Shown piece by piece: positions 9,148 to 17,487 of a stretch of 64,000 nt of DNA. Position 1 is the stretch's first letter, and each line of letters opens with the position of its first letter. Source of the DNA: Rhizobium sp. BK196 (GTDB lineage Bacteria; Pseudomonadota; Alphaproteobacteria; Rhizobiales; Rhizobiaceae); NCBI RefSeq assembly GCF_014193255.1, contig NZ_JACHZB010000002.1, positions 744,001 to 808,000 on the forward strand, given 5' to 3'. The notes under the pieces are model-generated. The model had not been told where the DNA came from. It made no database searches and saw nothing but the letters and a program-made list of their open reading frames with translations. A program made the position numbers and the translations under genes.

Positions 9148-9432
9148 ATGACGATCAGTCAGGATGCCTTTCGTGTGTGCATCACCGGTGGCGTGCAAGG
9201 CGTCGGCTATCGCGCCTGGACCCGCGGCCAAGCCTTGCAACTCGGCTTAACAGGCTGGGTGCGCAATGAGGCCGACGGCTCGGTCAGTGCTTTGATTGTC
9301 GGCCCTCAAGGCGCTACCGGTGCCATGCTGGAGCGTTTCTGGAGCGGTCCCTCCGGCTCCTCCGTATCCGACGTGAAGGCGGAGGAAGCAACACTCGATG
9401 AGGTGCCGAACGACTTTCGTATCGTCCGATAG
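9148..9432 (+). CDS. acyP: Acylphosphatase (94 aa)
   Basis: A small cytoplasmic enzyme hydrolysing acyl phosphates such as acetyl or carbamoyl phosphate. The family motif is [20 protein letters not shown], with the phosphate-binding loop and catalytic Arg (GYR), followed by [11 protein letters not shown] carrying the catalytic Asn. The length is typical (90-100 aa). I place the start at 9148 (MTISQDAF), preceded by AGAGAGGA; the frame is open upstream to 9055 but lacks family similarity there. It is convergent with the next operon, only three bases apart, and has no obvious partner gene. Confidence 0.92.
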   Translation: MTISQDAFRVCITGGVQGVGYRAWTRGQALQLGLTGWVRNEADGSVSALIVGPQGATGAMLERFWSGPSGSSVSDVKAEEATLDEVPNDFRIVR

Positions 9433-9435
9433 CGA

Positions 9436-10416
9436 TCAGGAGAACCTGTGTTCTTTACCTGCGAGCGGCGAGGCGAATTGTATTTCTCCGATCATCACCG
9501 AGCGATCGCCGTCTGTACGTACGATAAGCGTCTGCAGTTCCGGAACATCGAGATAGATTACCGTATCGGCACCGAGTCGCTCGATATGGCGTACTTTGCC
9601 CTGCCATTTTCCTTCGGTGGATGAAAGCGCGATATGCTCGGGCCGGATACCGTAGATCCGGCAGCCTTCCCGAGTTGCAATCTCTCCATCGAAAAGGTTC
9701 ATCTTCGGTGAGCCGATGAAGCCGGCAACGAAGGGGCTGGCCGGATTGTTGTAGAGCGTCATCGGCGTTCCCACCTGTTCAATCTGTCCGCCGTTCAGGA
9801 CGACGATCTTGTCGGCCATGGTCATCGCCTCGACCTGATCATGGGTGACATAGATCATGGTCGCGCCGAGCTTGGCATGAAGCTCGGTCAATTCGATGCG
9901 CATTTGCGAGCGCAGTGATGCATCGAGGTTCGACAGCGGTTCGTCGAACAGAAAGACTTTCGGATTGCGGATGATTGCCCGGCCGATCGCGACACGCTGA
10001 CGCTGACCGCCGGAGAGCGCCTTCGGCTTACGATCGAGCAGATGCGAAAGCTGCAGAACGTCGGCGGTCTGCTTCACCCTTTCGGCAATTTCCGCCTTGG
10101 GGCGCTTTGCGAGCGACAGGCCGAAGCCGATGTTCTCCGCAACGGTCAGATGCGGATAGAGTGCATAGGACTGGAAAACCATGGCGATGCCGCGCTCGGA
10201 AGGCTCGGCATCGGTCACGTCCTTGCCGTCGATGAACACCTGCCCCGATGTCGTCGTTTCCAATCCGGAGATGATGCGCAGAAGGGTCGATTTTCCGCAG
10301 CCGGACGGGCCGACGAAGACGCAGAATTCGCCTGGCTCGACGGTGAGATCGACGCCCTTCATGACCTCCAGGCTGCCAAAACTCTTGCGGACACTTTCGA
10401 GAACAACTGATGTCAT
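9436..10416 (-). CDS. ABC sugar importer ATP-binding protein (UgpC type, 326 aa)
   Basis: The ATPase of the rhamnoside importer operon: Walker [10 protein letters not shown], signature [19 protein letters not shown], Walker [13 protein letters not shown], switch His in YVTHD. The C-terminal regulatory domain ([11 protein letters not shown]) is shorter than in its counterpart at 3919-5004, giving 326 rather than 361 aa. It starts two bases after the second permease gene ends and is preceded by AAGGGA. It is the last gene of the operon. Confidence 0.94.
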   Translation of the reverse strand: MTSVVLESVRKSFGSLEVMKGVDLTVEPGEFCVFVGPSGCGKSTLLRIISGLETTTSGQVFIDGKDVTDAEPSERGIAMVFQSYALYPHLTVAENIGFGLSLAKRPKAEIAERVKQTADVLQLSHLLDRKPKALSGGQRQRVAIGRAIIRNPKVFLFDEPLSNLDASLRSQMRIELTELHAKLGATMIYVTHDQVEAMTMADKIVVLNGGQIEQVGTPMTLYNNPASPFVAGFIGSPKMNLFDGEIATREGCRIYGIRPEHIALSSTEGKWQGKVRHIERLGADTVIYLDVPELQTLIVRTDGDRSVMIGEIQFASPLAGKEHRFS

Positions 10417-10418
10417 GG

Positions 10419-11243
10419 CTATCCCTTGACTGCACCGGCGGTCATGCCTGCTACGATCTGACGGTTGAAGAAGATGAAGACGATCAGGGGCGGAATGGTC
10501 ACCAGAAGGATGTTCATGAACAGCAGATTGAACTGCGTCTGGAACTGCCCCTGAAAGTTATAGAGCGTCAGCTGCACGGTGACGTTCTCGCGGCCCGGCA
10601 GATAGTAAAGCGGGTTGGTGAAATCGTTGAAGATGGCAATCGACTGAACGACGATGACCGTGACGGTAACCGGCTTCAAAAGCGGCAGGATGACGCGAAA
10701 GAAGATCTGGAACGGCTTTGCGCCATCGATGATCGCAGCCTCGTCGAGATCCCGCGGGATCGTTGCGATGAAACTGCGAAACAACAGAACGGTGAAGCCC
10801 AGCCCATAGGCGACCTGGATCAGCACCATGCCCGACAGCGTCTTGAACAGGCCAAGCAGTTGCAGCACCCAGATGGTCGGGACAACCGCTGGCGGGATCA
10901 TCAGGCCGGCGAGCACGCAGCCATAGATGACCGTATTCCAGCGTGAGGGGCGGCGCTGCAGCACATAGCCGACCATGGCGCCGAACAGCACCAGCAGGGT
11001 GACGGCGGCCACCGTGATGATGGTCGAATTAAAATAGGCGAGCAGCAGCATATAGTTGCGGGTCTGCACGACCTCCATGAAATTCTGCCAGAGCTGCCAT
11101 TCGACCGGCCAGTTGAATCTCAGCGTCGCCGCATCCTGTTTCGTTTTGGCGGCGGTGATGAAGATGAAGAGGAAAGGCAGCACGAAGATCGCGCCGCAGG
11201 CGGCCAGCGCCGCAATCCCGGTATAGAGCTGGCGCCGGCTCAT
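10419..11243 (-). CDS. ABC sugar importer permease (MalG type, 274 aa)
   Basis: An inner-membrane permease with six predicted helices (first: [20 protein letters not shown]). The EAA loop reads [20 protein letters not shown], followed by [10 protein letters not shown]. The C-terminus [17 protein letters not shown] is typical of the MalG/UgpE side. Its start overlaps the end of the preceding permease gene by four bases. Confidence 0.93.
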   Translation of the reverse strand: MSRRQLYTGIAALAACGAIFVLPFLFIFITAAKTKQDAATLRFNWPVEWQLWQNFMEVVQTRNYMLLLAYFNSTIITVAAVTLLVLFGAMVGYVLQRRPSRWNTVIYGCVLAGLMIPPAVVPTIWVLQLLGLFKTLSGMVLIQVAYGLGFTVLLFRSFIATIPRDLDEAAIIDGAKPFQIFFRVILPLLKPVTVTVIVVQSIAIFNDFTNPLYYLPGRENVTVQLTLYNFQGQFQTQFNLLFMNILLVTIPPLIVFIFFNRQIVAGMTAGAVKG

Positions 11244-12103
11244 AGGTCCACCTCCTTGCGATTGAACCAGGCCGTCAGCGGCAGGACGATGAGGCCGATG
11301 AGCAGGAAGAGGATCACGTTACCGGCGGTCGACAGGCCGTAGAAACCTGCCTGGTATTGCTTGTAGATGACGCTTGCGAGCACATCCGACGAAAAACCGG
11401 GACCGCCGCGGGTCATCGCCCAGATCAGGTCGAAGCTTCTGAGCCCGCCGATCAGCGAGAGCGTCACGACGGTGACGGTCGCAGGCCTGACCAGCGGAAC
11501 CGTGACGCGAAAGAACATCTGTCGGCGGGTCGCGCCATCAATGCGGGCGGCCTCATAATAATCCGGGCTAATCGAGGCAAGACCGGCAATATAGATGACC
11601 GTCGCAAGCCCGATCCCCTTCCAGAGGTCGACGAAGACGATGGAATAGAGCGCAAGGGCCGGGTCGGTCAGCCAGCCGGGGCCATGGATGCCAATGGCGG
11701 CGAGCGCCACATTGATCAGCCCGCGGGTCGGATGCATGAGCACCGAGAAGGTGATGCCGACGCCGATTGTCGATACCAGGACCGGAAAGAAGATCACGGT
11801 GCGCAGCAGGCCTTGCCCCCAGAGGCCTGAGGTCAGCAAGACGGCGAGCAGCAGACCGAGCACCGTTTTTGTGCCCGAGGTCAGGACGGCATAGATGATC
11901 GTATTGATCAGGCCCTGGATCAGGAAGGGCTCTCGGAAGAACTGCCGATAGTTCTCCAGGCCGATGAACTGCGTGGTGAACAGATCCCAGCGCGTCAGGC
12001 TGAACCAGAAGGATGCGATCGTCGGGGCCAGGAAGAGAACAGTGAACACCACCGCCGCCGGCAGCACGAACCAGTAGGGATAAGGGGACTTGCGTCTTGT
12101 CAT
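11240..12103 (-). CDS. ABC sugar importer permease (MalF type, 287 aa)
   Basis: The first permease of the rhamnoside importer: six helices beginning WFVLPAAVVFTVLFLAPTIA. The EAA loop reads YEAARIDGATRRQMFFRVTV, and the TRGGPGFSSDVLAS stretch is typical of MalF-type CUT1 permeases. It follows a strong stem-loop after the binding-protein gene and is translationally coupled to the next permease. Confidence 0.93.
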   Translation of the reverse strand: MTRRKSPYPYWFVLPAAVVFTVLFLAPTIASFWFSLTRWDLFTTQFIGLENYRQFFREPFLIQGLINTIIYAVLTSGTKTVLGLLLAVLLTSGLWGQGLLRTVIFFPVLVSTIGVGITFSVLMHPTRGLINVALAAIGIHGPGWLTDPALALYSIVFVDLWKGIGLATVIYIAGLASISPDYYEAARIDGATRRQMFFRVTVPLVRPATVTVVTLSLIGGLRSFDLIWAMTRGGPGFSSDVLASVIYKQYQAGFYGLSTAGNVILFLLIGLIVLPLTAWFNRKEVDL

Positions 12104-12120
12104 ACGGACACCTTGAGGCG

Positions 12121-12154
12121 TCCCCCATCCAGCCCGATGGACCTGGATGGGGGA
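12121..12154 (-). promoter_or_regulatory. Intra-operon stem-loop between binding-protein and permease genes
   Basis: A perfect 12-bp stem (TCCCCCATCCAG, 10-nt loop, CTGGATGGGGGA) in the 63-base gap between the binding-protein and permease genes. It is in the same place as the hairpin in the neighbouring sugar operon, and likewise has no U-tract, which argues for mRNA processing or partial attenuation rather than full termination. Confidence 0.6.
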
Positions 12155-12166
12155 TCGGCTGGGAGG

Positions 12167-13447
12167 TTACCAGTTCGGCAGGCCAAGCTGCTTGGCTTGC
12201 TTCTCGACATCCTGGTCGTAGAGGGCAGCGGCGTCCTTGGCGGAGCGGATGCCGGTTCCGACCTCGACGGTGATCTGCTCGAGCGCCGGTCCCTTGACGG
12301 GCGAGAGGAATTCGAGCGCCGGACCATTGCGTCCCGCCGTCTCGAAATAGGGAAGCATATCGGAAACGGCCGGTGGAATATCTTTCGGCAGTTCGCAACC
12401 CTTGACGAGATAGGGACCGGATGGGACGGCCTTTGCCATCAGGTCGCAGGCTTCCTTGGAGCCGACAAAATCGAGAAATTTCTTGGCTTCCTCGACATTT
12501 GCGGACTTTGCGGAAACGTAGAGCGCCGAGGGCATCCAGACCGTCAGGCCGTTTTTGGTGGCGTCGGTTCCAGGCTGGGCGAAGAAGCCCAAGTCCTTGA
12601 GGTTGTCAGGGAAATTCTGTTGAACATTGCCGATGCCGAAAGTGAGGTTTGGATAATGGGCGGCTTCGCCGGTAGCGACCATGCGCATGCCGTCATCAAA
12701 GGTCGCCGCTCCGAAGTCCGCATTGAGGTAGCCGCCCTTGGCCACCTCCTCGAGATGCTCGAAGCCGCGCAGCGCTGCCGGCGTATTGGCATATTTGACC
12801 TTGTTGGCAGTATAGTCGTCGGCGAAGTTCGGAACCTCGGACTGCACGTTGTAGAAATCGGCCAGCACGAAGAGCTGCGAGGTCCAGGTCGTGCCGTAGG
12901 TCTGCGCCACGGCAACCTTGCCGGCTGCTTTGATCTTCTCGTTGTTGCTCATGAACTCCGCCCATGTCTTCGGCGGCGTCAGCCCGAGATCGGCGTAGAT
13001 CTTTCTATTGTAGAAGATGCCACCGCCCATCGCCGAGCCGAAGGGGATGCCACGGACATGCCCGTCAGGACTGGTGACGACCTTCTTGAAGCTGTCCTGA
13101 ATGCCGGCTTCCGAGGGAAGATCGGAAAGATCCGTGATCGTTTCCTGCGGTTTCAAAGCCTGGAAGAGCGAACCGCTGTTATATTGGAAGACATCGGCCA
13201 TTTCGCCGGTCGCGAGCCGGGTCTTGACGATGTTGTCGCCCTCAGAGCCGCCGGCGCGCTGCTCGACGTCAAAGGTAACGTCCGGGTGCTTTTCCATATA
13301 GGCCTTGGAAACGGCATCGAACGAGGCAATGGATTCCGGATTGGTATCGATCAGCACGCTGAGGGTCACATCCGCATGTGCCACTCCAGCGGCAAGAGCC
13401 ATGATGCTGGCTGCAAGGATGCTGCACTTCGTCATTCGCATAGTCAT
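12167..13447 (-). CDS. ABC importer solute-binding protein (family 1, 426 aa), probably rhamnoside-specific
   Basis: A periplasmic binding protein with signal peptide (MTMRMTKCSILAASIMALAA, cleavage near AHA-D). The mature part starts VTLSVLIDTNPESIASFDAV, with typical CUT1 features such as YMEKHPDVTFDVEQ, RLATGEMADVFQYNSG and GGIFYNRKIYADLGL. GGAGG precedes the start codon. It lies between the rhamnosidase and two permease genes on the same strand, so I infer that it binds an L-rhamnose-containing oligosaccharide or glycoside; the sequence alone does not show the ligand. Confidence 0.92.
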   Translation of the reverse strand: MTMRMTKCSILAASIMALAAGVAHADVTLSVLIDTNPESIASFDAVSKAYMEKHPDVTFDVEQRAGGSEGDNIVKTRLATGEMADVFQYNSGSLFQALKPQETITDLSDLPSEAGIQDSFKKVVTSPDGHVRGIPFGSAMGGGIFYNRKIYADLGLTPPKTWAEFMSNNEKIKAAGKVAVAQTYGTTWTSQLFVLADFYNVQSEVPNFADDYTANKVKYANTPAALRGFEHLEEVAKGGYLNADFGAATFDDGMRMVATGEAAHYPNLTFGIGNVQQNFPDNLKDLGFFAQPGTDATKNGLTVWMPSALYVSAKSANVEEAKKFLDFVGSKEACDLMAKAVPSGPYLVKGCELPKDIPPAVSDMLPYFETAGRNGPALEFLSPVKGPALEQITVEVGTGIRSAKDAAALYDQDVEKQAKQLGLPNW

Positions 13448-13513
13448 TTCCTCCTCTTGAAGACCGGAATGCGTTGGCTACCTGCTCGCGGGATTTCACC
13501 GCGAGCGACCACA

Positions 13514-15847
13514 TCAGATGGAAAATGTTATTTTATGCTCCCCCGCAACGAGCCTGATATCCTGACCTTGCTCGACTGTGGCGCCATTCGCCTTCAACGC
13601 CTTACGGTCGCTTCGGCCCTGCAGGCGTGCAGTAACACCCGGCGGCAGCACCAGACGGCACGTGACGAAACCCTCCTCCAGGGTCCATCCAGCTTCGATA
13701 CGGCCAAAACGCGTGTCATGCCAGGCTGAAACCGGCGAGAGAGCAGGTAGGATTGCCGGATCGAAGGCAATCTCCTCAAAGCCCGGCTTGTCCTCCAGCG
13801 GCTTGATCCCGGCAACGTCTTCGAAGAGCCATTGGCAAACGGCGCCATAGGCATAATGATTGTAGCTGTTCATATCGGGATCGTAGATCGTCCCATCTTC
13901 GGCGAGCGCATCCCATCGCTCCCAGATCGATGTCGCGCCGTGCTCGACCTGATACAGCCATCCCGGAACCTTCCGGTTCAGGAACATCTTTTCGGCGAGG
14001 TCCAGCATGCCGAGCCGGGTCAGAGCCGGCAGCAGGGCAGGGGTGCCGATGAAGCCCGTACCGATGACGCCGTCAGTTTCTTCAGCCACCCTGCGAAAAT
14101 AACCGCGAGCGGCCTCTTCATATTCGGATGGGACGAGGCCATGGAGAAAAGCCAGAGACCATGACGTCTGGTCGTTATGGGCAATGCGGCCGGAGGGCGA
14201 GAAGAACTCGTTCCTGAAAGCCGCCCTGATCTCGTCGGCGCGTTTCTCAAGCCGCGCAGCTTCGACGGTTTCGCCGAGAATACGTGCGATCTTCGCCGTC
14301 AGCTGAGTGGAAATGAAGTGGTAGAGGGTGGCTGCGCAATCGTCTGCCACGGTCGGGCGCGGCTTCCTGTTATCGCCGACCGGCTGGAGCCAATCGCCGA
14401 ATGTGAAACCATGCGCGCCCCAGACGGCGGGCGGACGGATGATCGGCCCATCGGAGATCCCCCAAAGATAATCGAGCCAGCGCAGCATGGCCGGAAAACA
14501 TTCTTCCAGGACCGCGCTTTCGCCGTAATGCAGGTAGAGCTGCCAAGGAATGATGACGATCGCATCGCCCCAGCCGGTCGAGCCCGCCCATTCGCCACGG
14601 CCGCTGATTGGGTGCAGTCGCGTCGGATCGGGGGAGAAATGCGAAACGGCGCCATCGGCGCGCTGGTCGTGGATCACATCGCGAAGATATTTCTTCAGGA
14701 AGGACTGGCTATCGGCGAGCCAGCAGGCGGCCCCGGCAAAGACCTGCGCATCGCCGGTCCAGCCGAGGCGCTCATCGCGCTGCGGGCAATCGGTCGGCAC
14801 TTCGATGAAGTTGGAGCGCTGCGACCAGATGGTGTTGTCGACGAGCCGGTTGACGGCGGCAACGCCCGAGGTGAAGCCGCCGGCTCTGACCGGCACCGAG
14901 GTGACCGGCACCATGGTAATAGCGACGAGCTCGGCCTTGCCGGTCACAGTGATGCGCGCATAACGGAATCCGAAGAAGGTGAAGAGCGGGGCATATTCTT
15001 CTTCGCCCTCACCCGAGAGGGTGTAGAGAAGTTCGGCGCGTGCGCTGCGATAGTTGCGGTTGTCGAAGAAGCGATCCGGCCCGAGCACCTCGGAATGCTC
15101 GACGCGCACCTGCGCGCCTGCAGTACCTTTCAGGCGCAGGCGGACATAGGCGCCGGCGTTCTGCCCGAAATCATAAACGGTGCGCCCATCGGCCTCCGTC
15201 CAGCTGTCGATCGGGGCGAGAGCATCCAGTTCCTTGACCGCACCGGTTTCGTGCGGCACCAGCGAGGCCTTATCGAAGGAAAGGATGTCGACACCATAGT
15301 CATCGTGGGGGCGGATACGGGCGTCGTAATCTTCACCGTAATAGATCCCGTTGCGAACAACGGGAGTGAAGCCGCTCTTCCAGCTGTCATCCGTCTTCAG
15401 GAGCAGTTCGCCGCCGGCTCGCAATTCTGCGATCGCGGCTACCCGCTCGCCCCAGCAATTGACGATTGGATTGGCAGCCCACATCAGCTGGCTGCGATAC
15501 CAGCCATCGCCGAGCCAGATCTCGATGCGGTTGCTGCCGGGCTGCAGGAGCCTGGTGACGTCATAGGTCTGATAGGCGATGCGGTCGTCGTAGCAGGTCC
15601 AGCCGGGTGTCAACAGGTCGCTGCCCACGCGCTGACCGTTAATGAAGGCGCGGTAGAGGCCGAGTGCCGAAATGCGCAGTGTTGCTTCTGCAGGAACGGT
15701 ATCAAGCATGAATTCGCGCGACAGGAAGGTGCCAGCTGTTGCCTGTCCGCCATCGCAGGACGGACCGATCATCGATGCTGTAAACTGGAAAGCAGACCCC
15801 GCAAGCCCGTCCTCCCCGGCGATGCCATGGGTCGAAATAGTCCTCAT
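13514..15847 (-). CDS. Alpha-L-rhamnosidase, GH78 (777 aa), cytoplasmic
   Basis: Hydrolyses terminal alpha-L-rhamnose from oligosaccharides or glycosides. Family GH78 domains in order: N-terminal jelly-roll (RISALGLYRAFINGQRVGSD; WLGDGWYRSQLMW), a concanavalin-like domain, then the (alpha/alpha)6 catalytic domain from about residue 320 with the hallmark PTDCPQRDERLGWTGDAQVF at 351-370. The C-terminal sandwich domain includes YNHYAYGAVCQWLFEDVAGI. No signal peptide is present, so cleavage occurs after import. It is the first gene of the operon, preceded by GGGAGG, and diverges from a LacI regulator across a 141-base region with a tandem repeat. Confidence 0.93.
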   Translation of the reverse strand: MRTISTHGIAGEDGLAGSAFQFTASMIGPSCDGGQATAGTFLSREFMLDTVPAEATLRISALGLYRAFINGQRVGSDLLTPGWTCYDDRIAYQTYDVTRLLQPGSNRIEIWLGDGWYRSQLMWAANPIVNCWGERVAAIAELRAGGELLLKTDDSWKSGFTPVVRNGIYYGEDYDARIRPHDDYGVDILSFDKASLVPHETGAVKELDALAPIDSWTEADGRTVYDFGQNAGAYVRLRLKGTAGAQVRVEHSEVLGPDRFFDNRNYRSARAELLYTLSGEGEEEYAPLFTFFGFRYARITVTGKAELVAITMVPVTSVPVRAGGFTSGVAAVNRLVDNTIWSQRSNFIEVPTDCPQRDERLGWTGDAQVFAGAACWLADSQSFLKKYLRDVIHDQRADGAVSHFSPDPTRLHPISGRGEWAGSTGWGDAIVIIPWQLYLHYGESAVLEECFPAMLRWLDYLWGISDGPIIRPPAVWGAHGFTFGDWLQPVGDNRKPRPTVADDCAATLYHFISTQLTAKIARILGETVEAARLEKRADEIRAAFRNEFFSPSGRIAHNDQTSWSLAFLHGLVPSEYEEAARGYFRRVAEETDGVIGTGFIGTPALLPALTRLGMLDLAEKMFLNRKVPGWLYQVEHGATSIWERWDALAEDGTIYDPDMNSYNHYAYGAVCQWLFEDVAGIKPLEDKPGFEEIAFDPAILPALSPVSAWHDTRFGRIEAGWTLEEGFVTCRLVLPPGVTARLQGRSDRKALKANGATVEQGQDIRLVAGEHKITFSI

Positions 15848-15890
15848 TCAGAACCTCCCTCAACCGCCAATTCCTCCGACGGCCGCTCCG

Positions 15891-15918
15891 TGTGTATCGT
15901 TCTATGTATATCATTCTA
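15891..15918. promoter_or_regulatory. Two tandem 14-bp repeats in the rhamnosidase/LacI intergenic region
   Basis: TGTGTATCGTTCTA is followed directly by TGTATATCATTCTA (12 of 14 bases identical), centred between the divergent rhamnosidase and LacI-type regulator genes. The direct-repeat arrangement with a 14-bp period, a little over one helical turn, suggests tandem binding sites for the regulator or for RNA polymerase. LacI proteins usually bind palindromes, so assignment to this regulator is uncertain. Confidence 0.4.
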
Positions 15919-15988
15919 CATTCTCGATTGCCGCGCAAGAGCTTTTGTGCCAATAATTTTAGGACACTTTTGGTTGAGGCAATTTGGA

Positions 15989-17008
15989 ATGAAAAATCAG
16001 GCGATTAACGCGACGAGAGACAGGATCACGATCCGCGATGTGGCGCAGGATGCCGGCGTCTCCGTCGCTGCGGTGTCGAAGGTTTTGCGCAATGCCTACG
16101 GTGTCAGCGACATCTTGCGGACGAAGGTCGAGACCTCCATCGAAAAGCTGAATTATCGTCCGTCTGTGGCGGCACGCGCCATGCGCGGCCGCACGCAGAC
16201 GGTCGGCATCCTGGTGATCGAATTGTCGAACCCGTTCCTTGCGGGTGTCATCGAGGAAGCCAACGGCACGCTGGCGGAAAGCAGCTTTAAGTCGCTGATC
16301 GGGATAGGCCGCTCTACGAGCCCGATCGAGGCTTCGATGATTGAATCGATGATCGATAATCGTATGGATGGTGTACTGATTATTGCTCCCAGGATATCGG
16401 GCAAGGTGCTGGAGCGCTATGCGCGTCAGATCCCGATCGTCGTCATCGCCCATCACGAGCCGCATGCCCAGACCTACGACACCGTCAATTCTGATGATCG
16501 CCGGGGCGCCACTCTGGCAGTGGAAGCGGCGTTGCGGTCCGGCTACACGGATATCGCCATGCTCGGTTATGACCTTGCGGATTCACCGCCGACCATTGTC
16601 GCCGTGCAGCGCGAGAAGGGCTATCTTGACGGCATGAAGGCGGCGGGGCTGGAGGCCCGCATCCTTCGCCTGCCTTTGGTAGGAACCGACCGTCGAGCCG
16701 CGATCGATGATTTTCTGGTCTTGAAGGACCGTCCGCGTGCCGTTTTCGTCTGGTCCGATCTCGATGCCGTTCCGCTCATCAATGCCGCGCGCATGAGCGG
16801 CCTACGGGTTCCGGAGGATCTGGCGATTATCGGCTATGACAACTCTCCGATGGCGGCGATACCGCTCGTCGGCCTGACCAGCGTGGATCAGAATGCCGCT
16901 GAACTCGGCAGAACTGCAGCCAAGACGCTGCTCGGCAGGATCGACGGCCGTGAAGAAGCCCGGCATCTGCTGATCGATCCGCATGTCGAAATACGCGGAA
17001 GCACTTGA
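15989..17008 (+). CDS. LacI-family transcriptional regulator (339 aa)
   Basis: The N-terminal helix-turn-helix and hinge read ITIRDVAQDAGVSVAAVSKV and LNYRPSVAARAMRG, diagnostic for LacI/GalR repressors. The rest is a periplasmic-binding-protein-like sensor (TVGILVIELSNPFLAGVIEE; AIIGYDNSPMAAIPLVGLTS). The ATG at 15989 lies nine bases after GAGG; the frame is open far upstream only because it overlaps the rhamnosidase gene in antisense. The divergent position makes it the probable repressor of the rhamnosidase/importer operon, released by rhamnose or a rhamnoside. Confidence 0.93.
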   Translation: MKNQAINATRDRITIRDVAQDAGVSVAAVSKVLRNAYGVSDILRTKVETSIEKLNYRPSVAARAMRGRTQTVGILVIELSNPFLAGVIEEANGTLAESSFKSLIGIGRSTSPIEASMIESMIDNRMDGVLIIAPRISGKVLERYARQIPIVVIAHHEPHAQTYDTVNSDDRRGATLAVEAALRSGYTDIAMLGYDLADSPPTIVAVQREKGYLDGMKAAGLEARILRLPLVGTDRRAAIDDFLVLKDRPRAVFVWSDLDAVPLINAARMSGLRVPEDLAIIGYDNSPMAAIPLVGLTSVDQNAAELGRTAAKTLLGRIDGREEARHLLIDPHVEIRGST

Positions 17009-17487
17009 AGGGCAGGTGGCTTCTGGAAGCTGGCGAGATTATGCGACAAAGAACGCCGTCACGATTTTGAGTGACTGGCTGATTCATGCGCCCGCGGCGG
17101 CAGAGTATCGGCAATCTCGCCTGTCATCGATGGGATCGCTGGCGCTTAAAAGCGCCAAGCGTACCGATCGAAACCAACGGCGTTAAGGGGTTTCAACCCG
17201 ATGGAACCACCTTGGCTCCGGCTGCCTGACTGCGTATTGGAACGCGACTGCGCAAGCGGCGACATATTCCTGCAGGTCCATTTCATTTGGTGAGCCGTCC
17301 GATTAATCGTCCGTTCATTTTACGGCCGCTATTGACCATTATCCGCCATTTCGAACAATTCACGTTTGAATGTAGACTGTCTCTCAGAAGCAATGAAGAT
17401 GCCCAATTCGAAACGCTCGTGCCCCTGCTCGCATCCAGTTCCGCAAGAATGCATTCGTCGGACACGAACCCAGTAGAAGGTAAAGCT
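17009..17487. other. 479-base gap between the LacI-type gene and ndvB
   Basis: No convincing gene. A short stem-loop TGGCGCT-TAAA-AGCGCCA (17140-17157) may end the regulator transcript. Scattered AT-rich stretches from 17281 to 17360 could hold the ndvB promoter, but I see no clear -35/-10 pair. The ndvB frame stays open through 17287-17487, yet that stretch lacks family similarity and has no ribosome binding site. Confidence 0.5.

Noticed and set aside
14177..15988. A long open frame continuing upstream of the LacI-type gene.
   Set aside because: It is antisense to the GH78 rhamnosidase, whose motifs are clear, and has Gly/Asp/Arg-rich shadow composition. Similar long antisense frames opposite ndvB, the GH20 gene and the oxidoreductase fusion were rejected for the same reason.
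17287..17487. An upstream extension of ndvB starting at a TTG.
   Set aside because: No ribosome binding site, no similarity to the family, and the start at 17488 gives the expected length of NdvB proteins.
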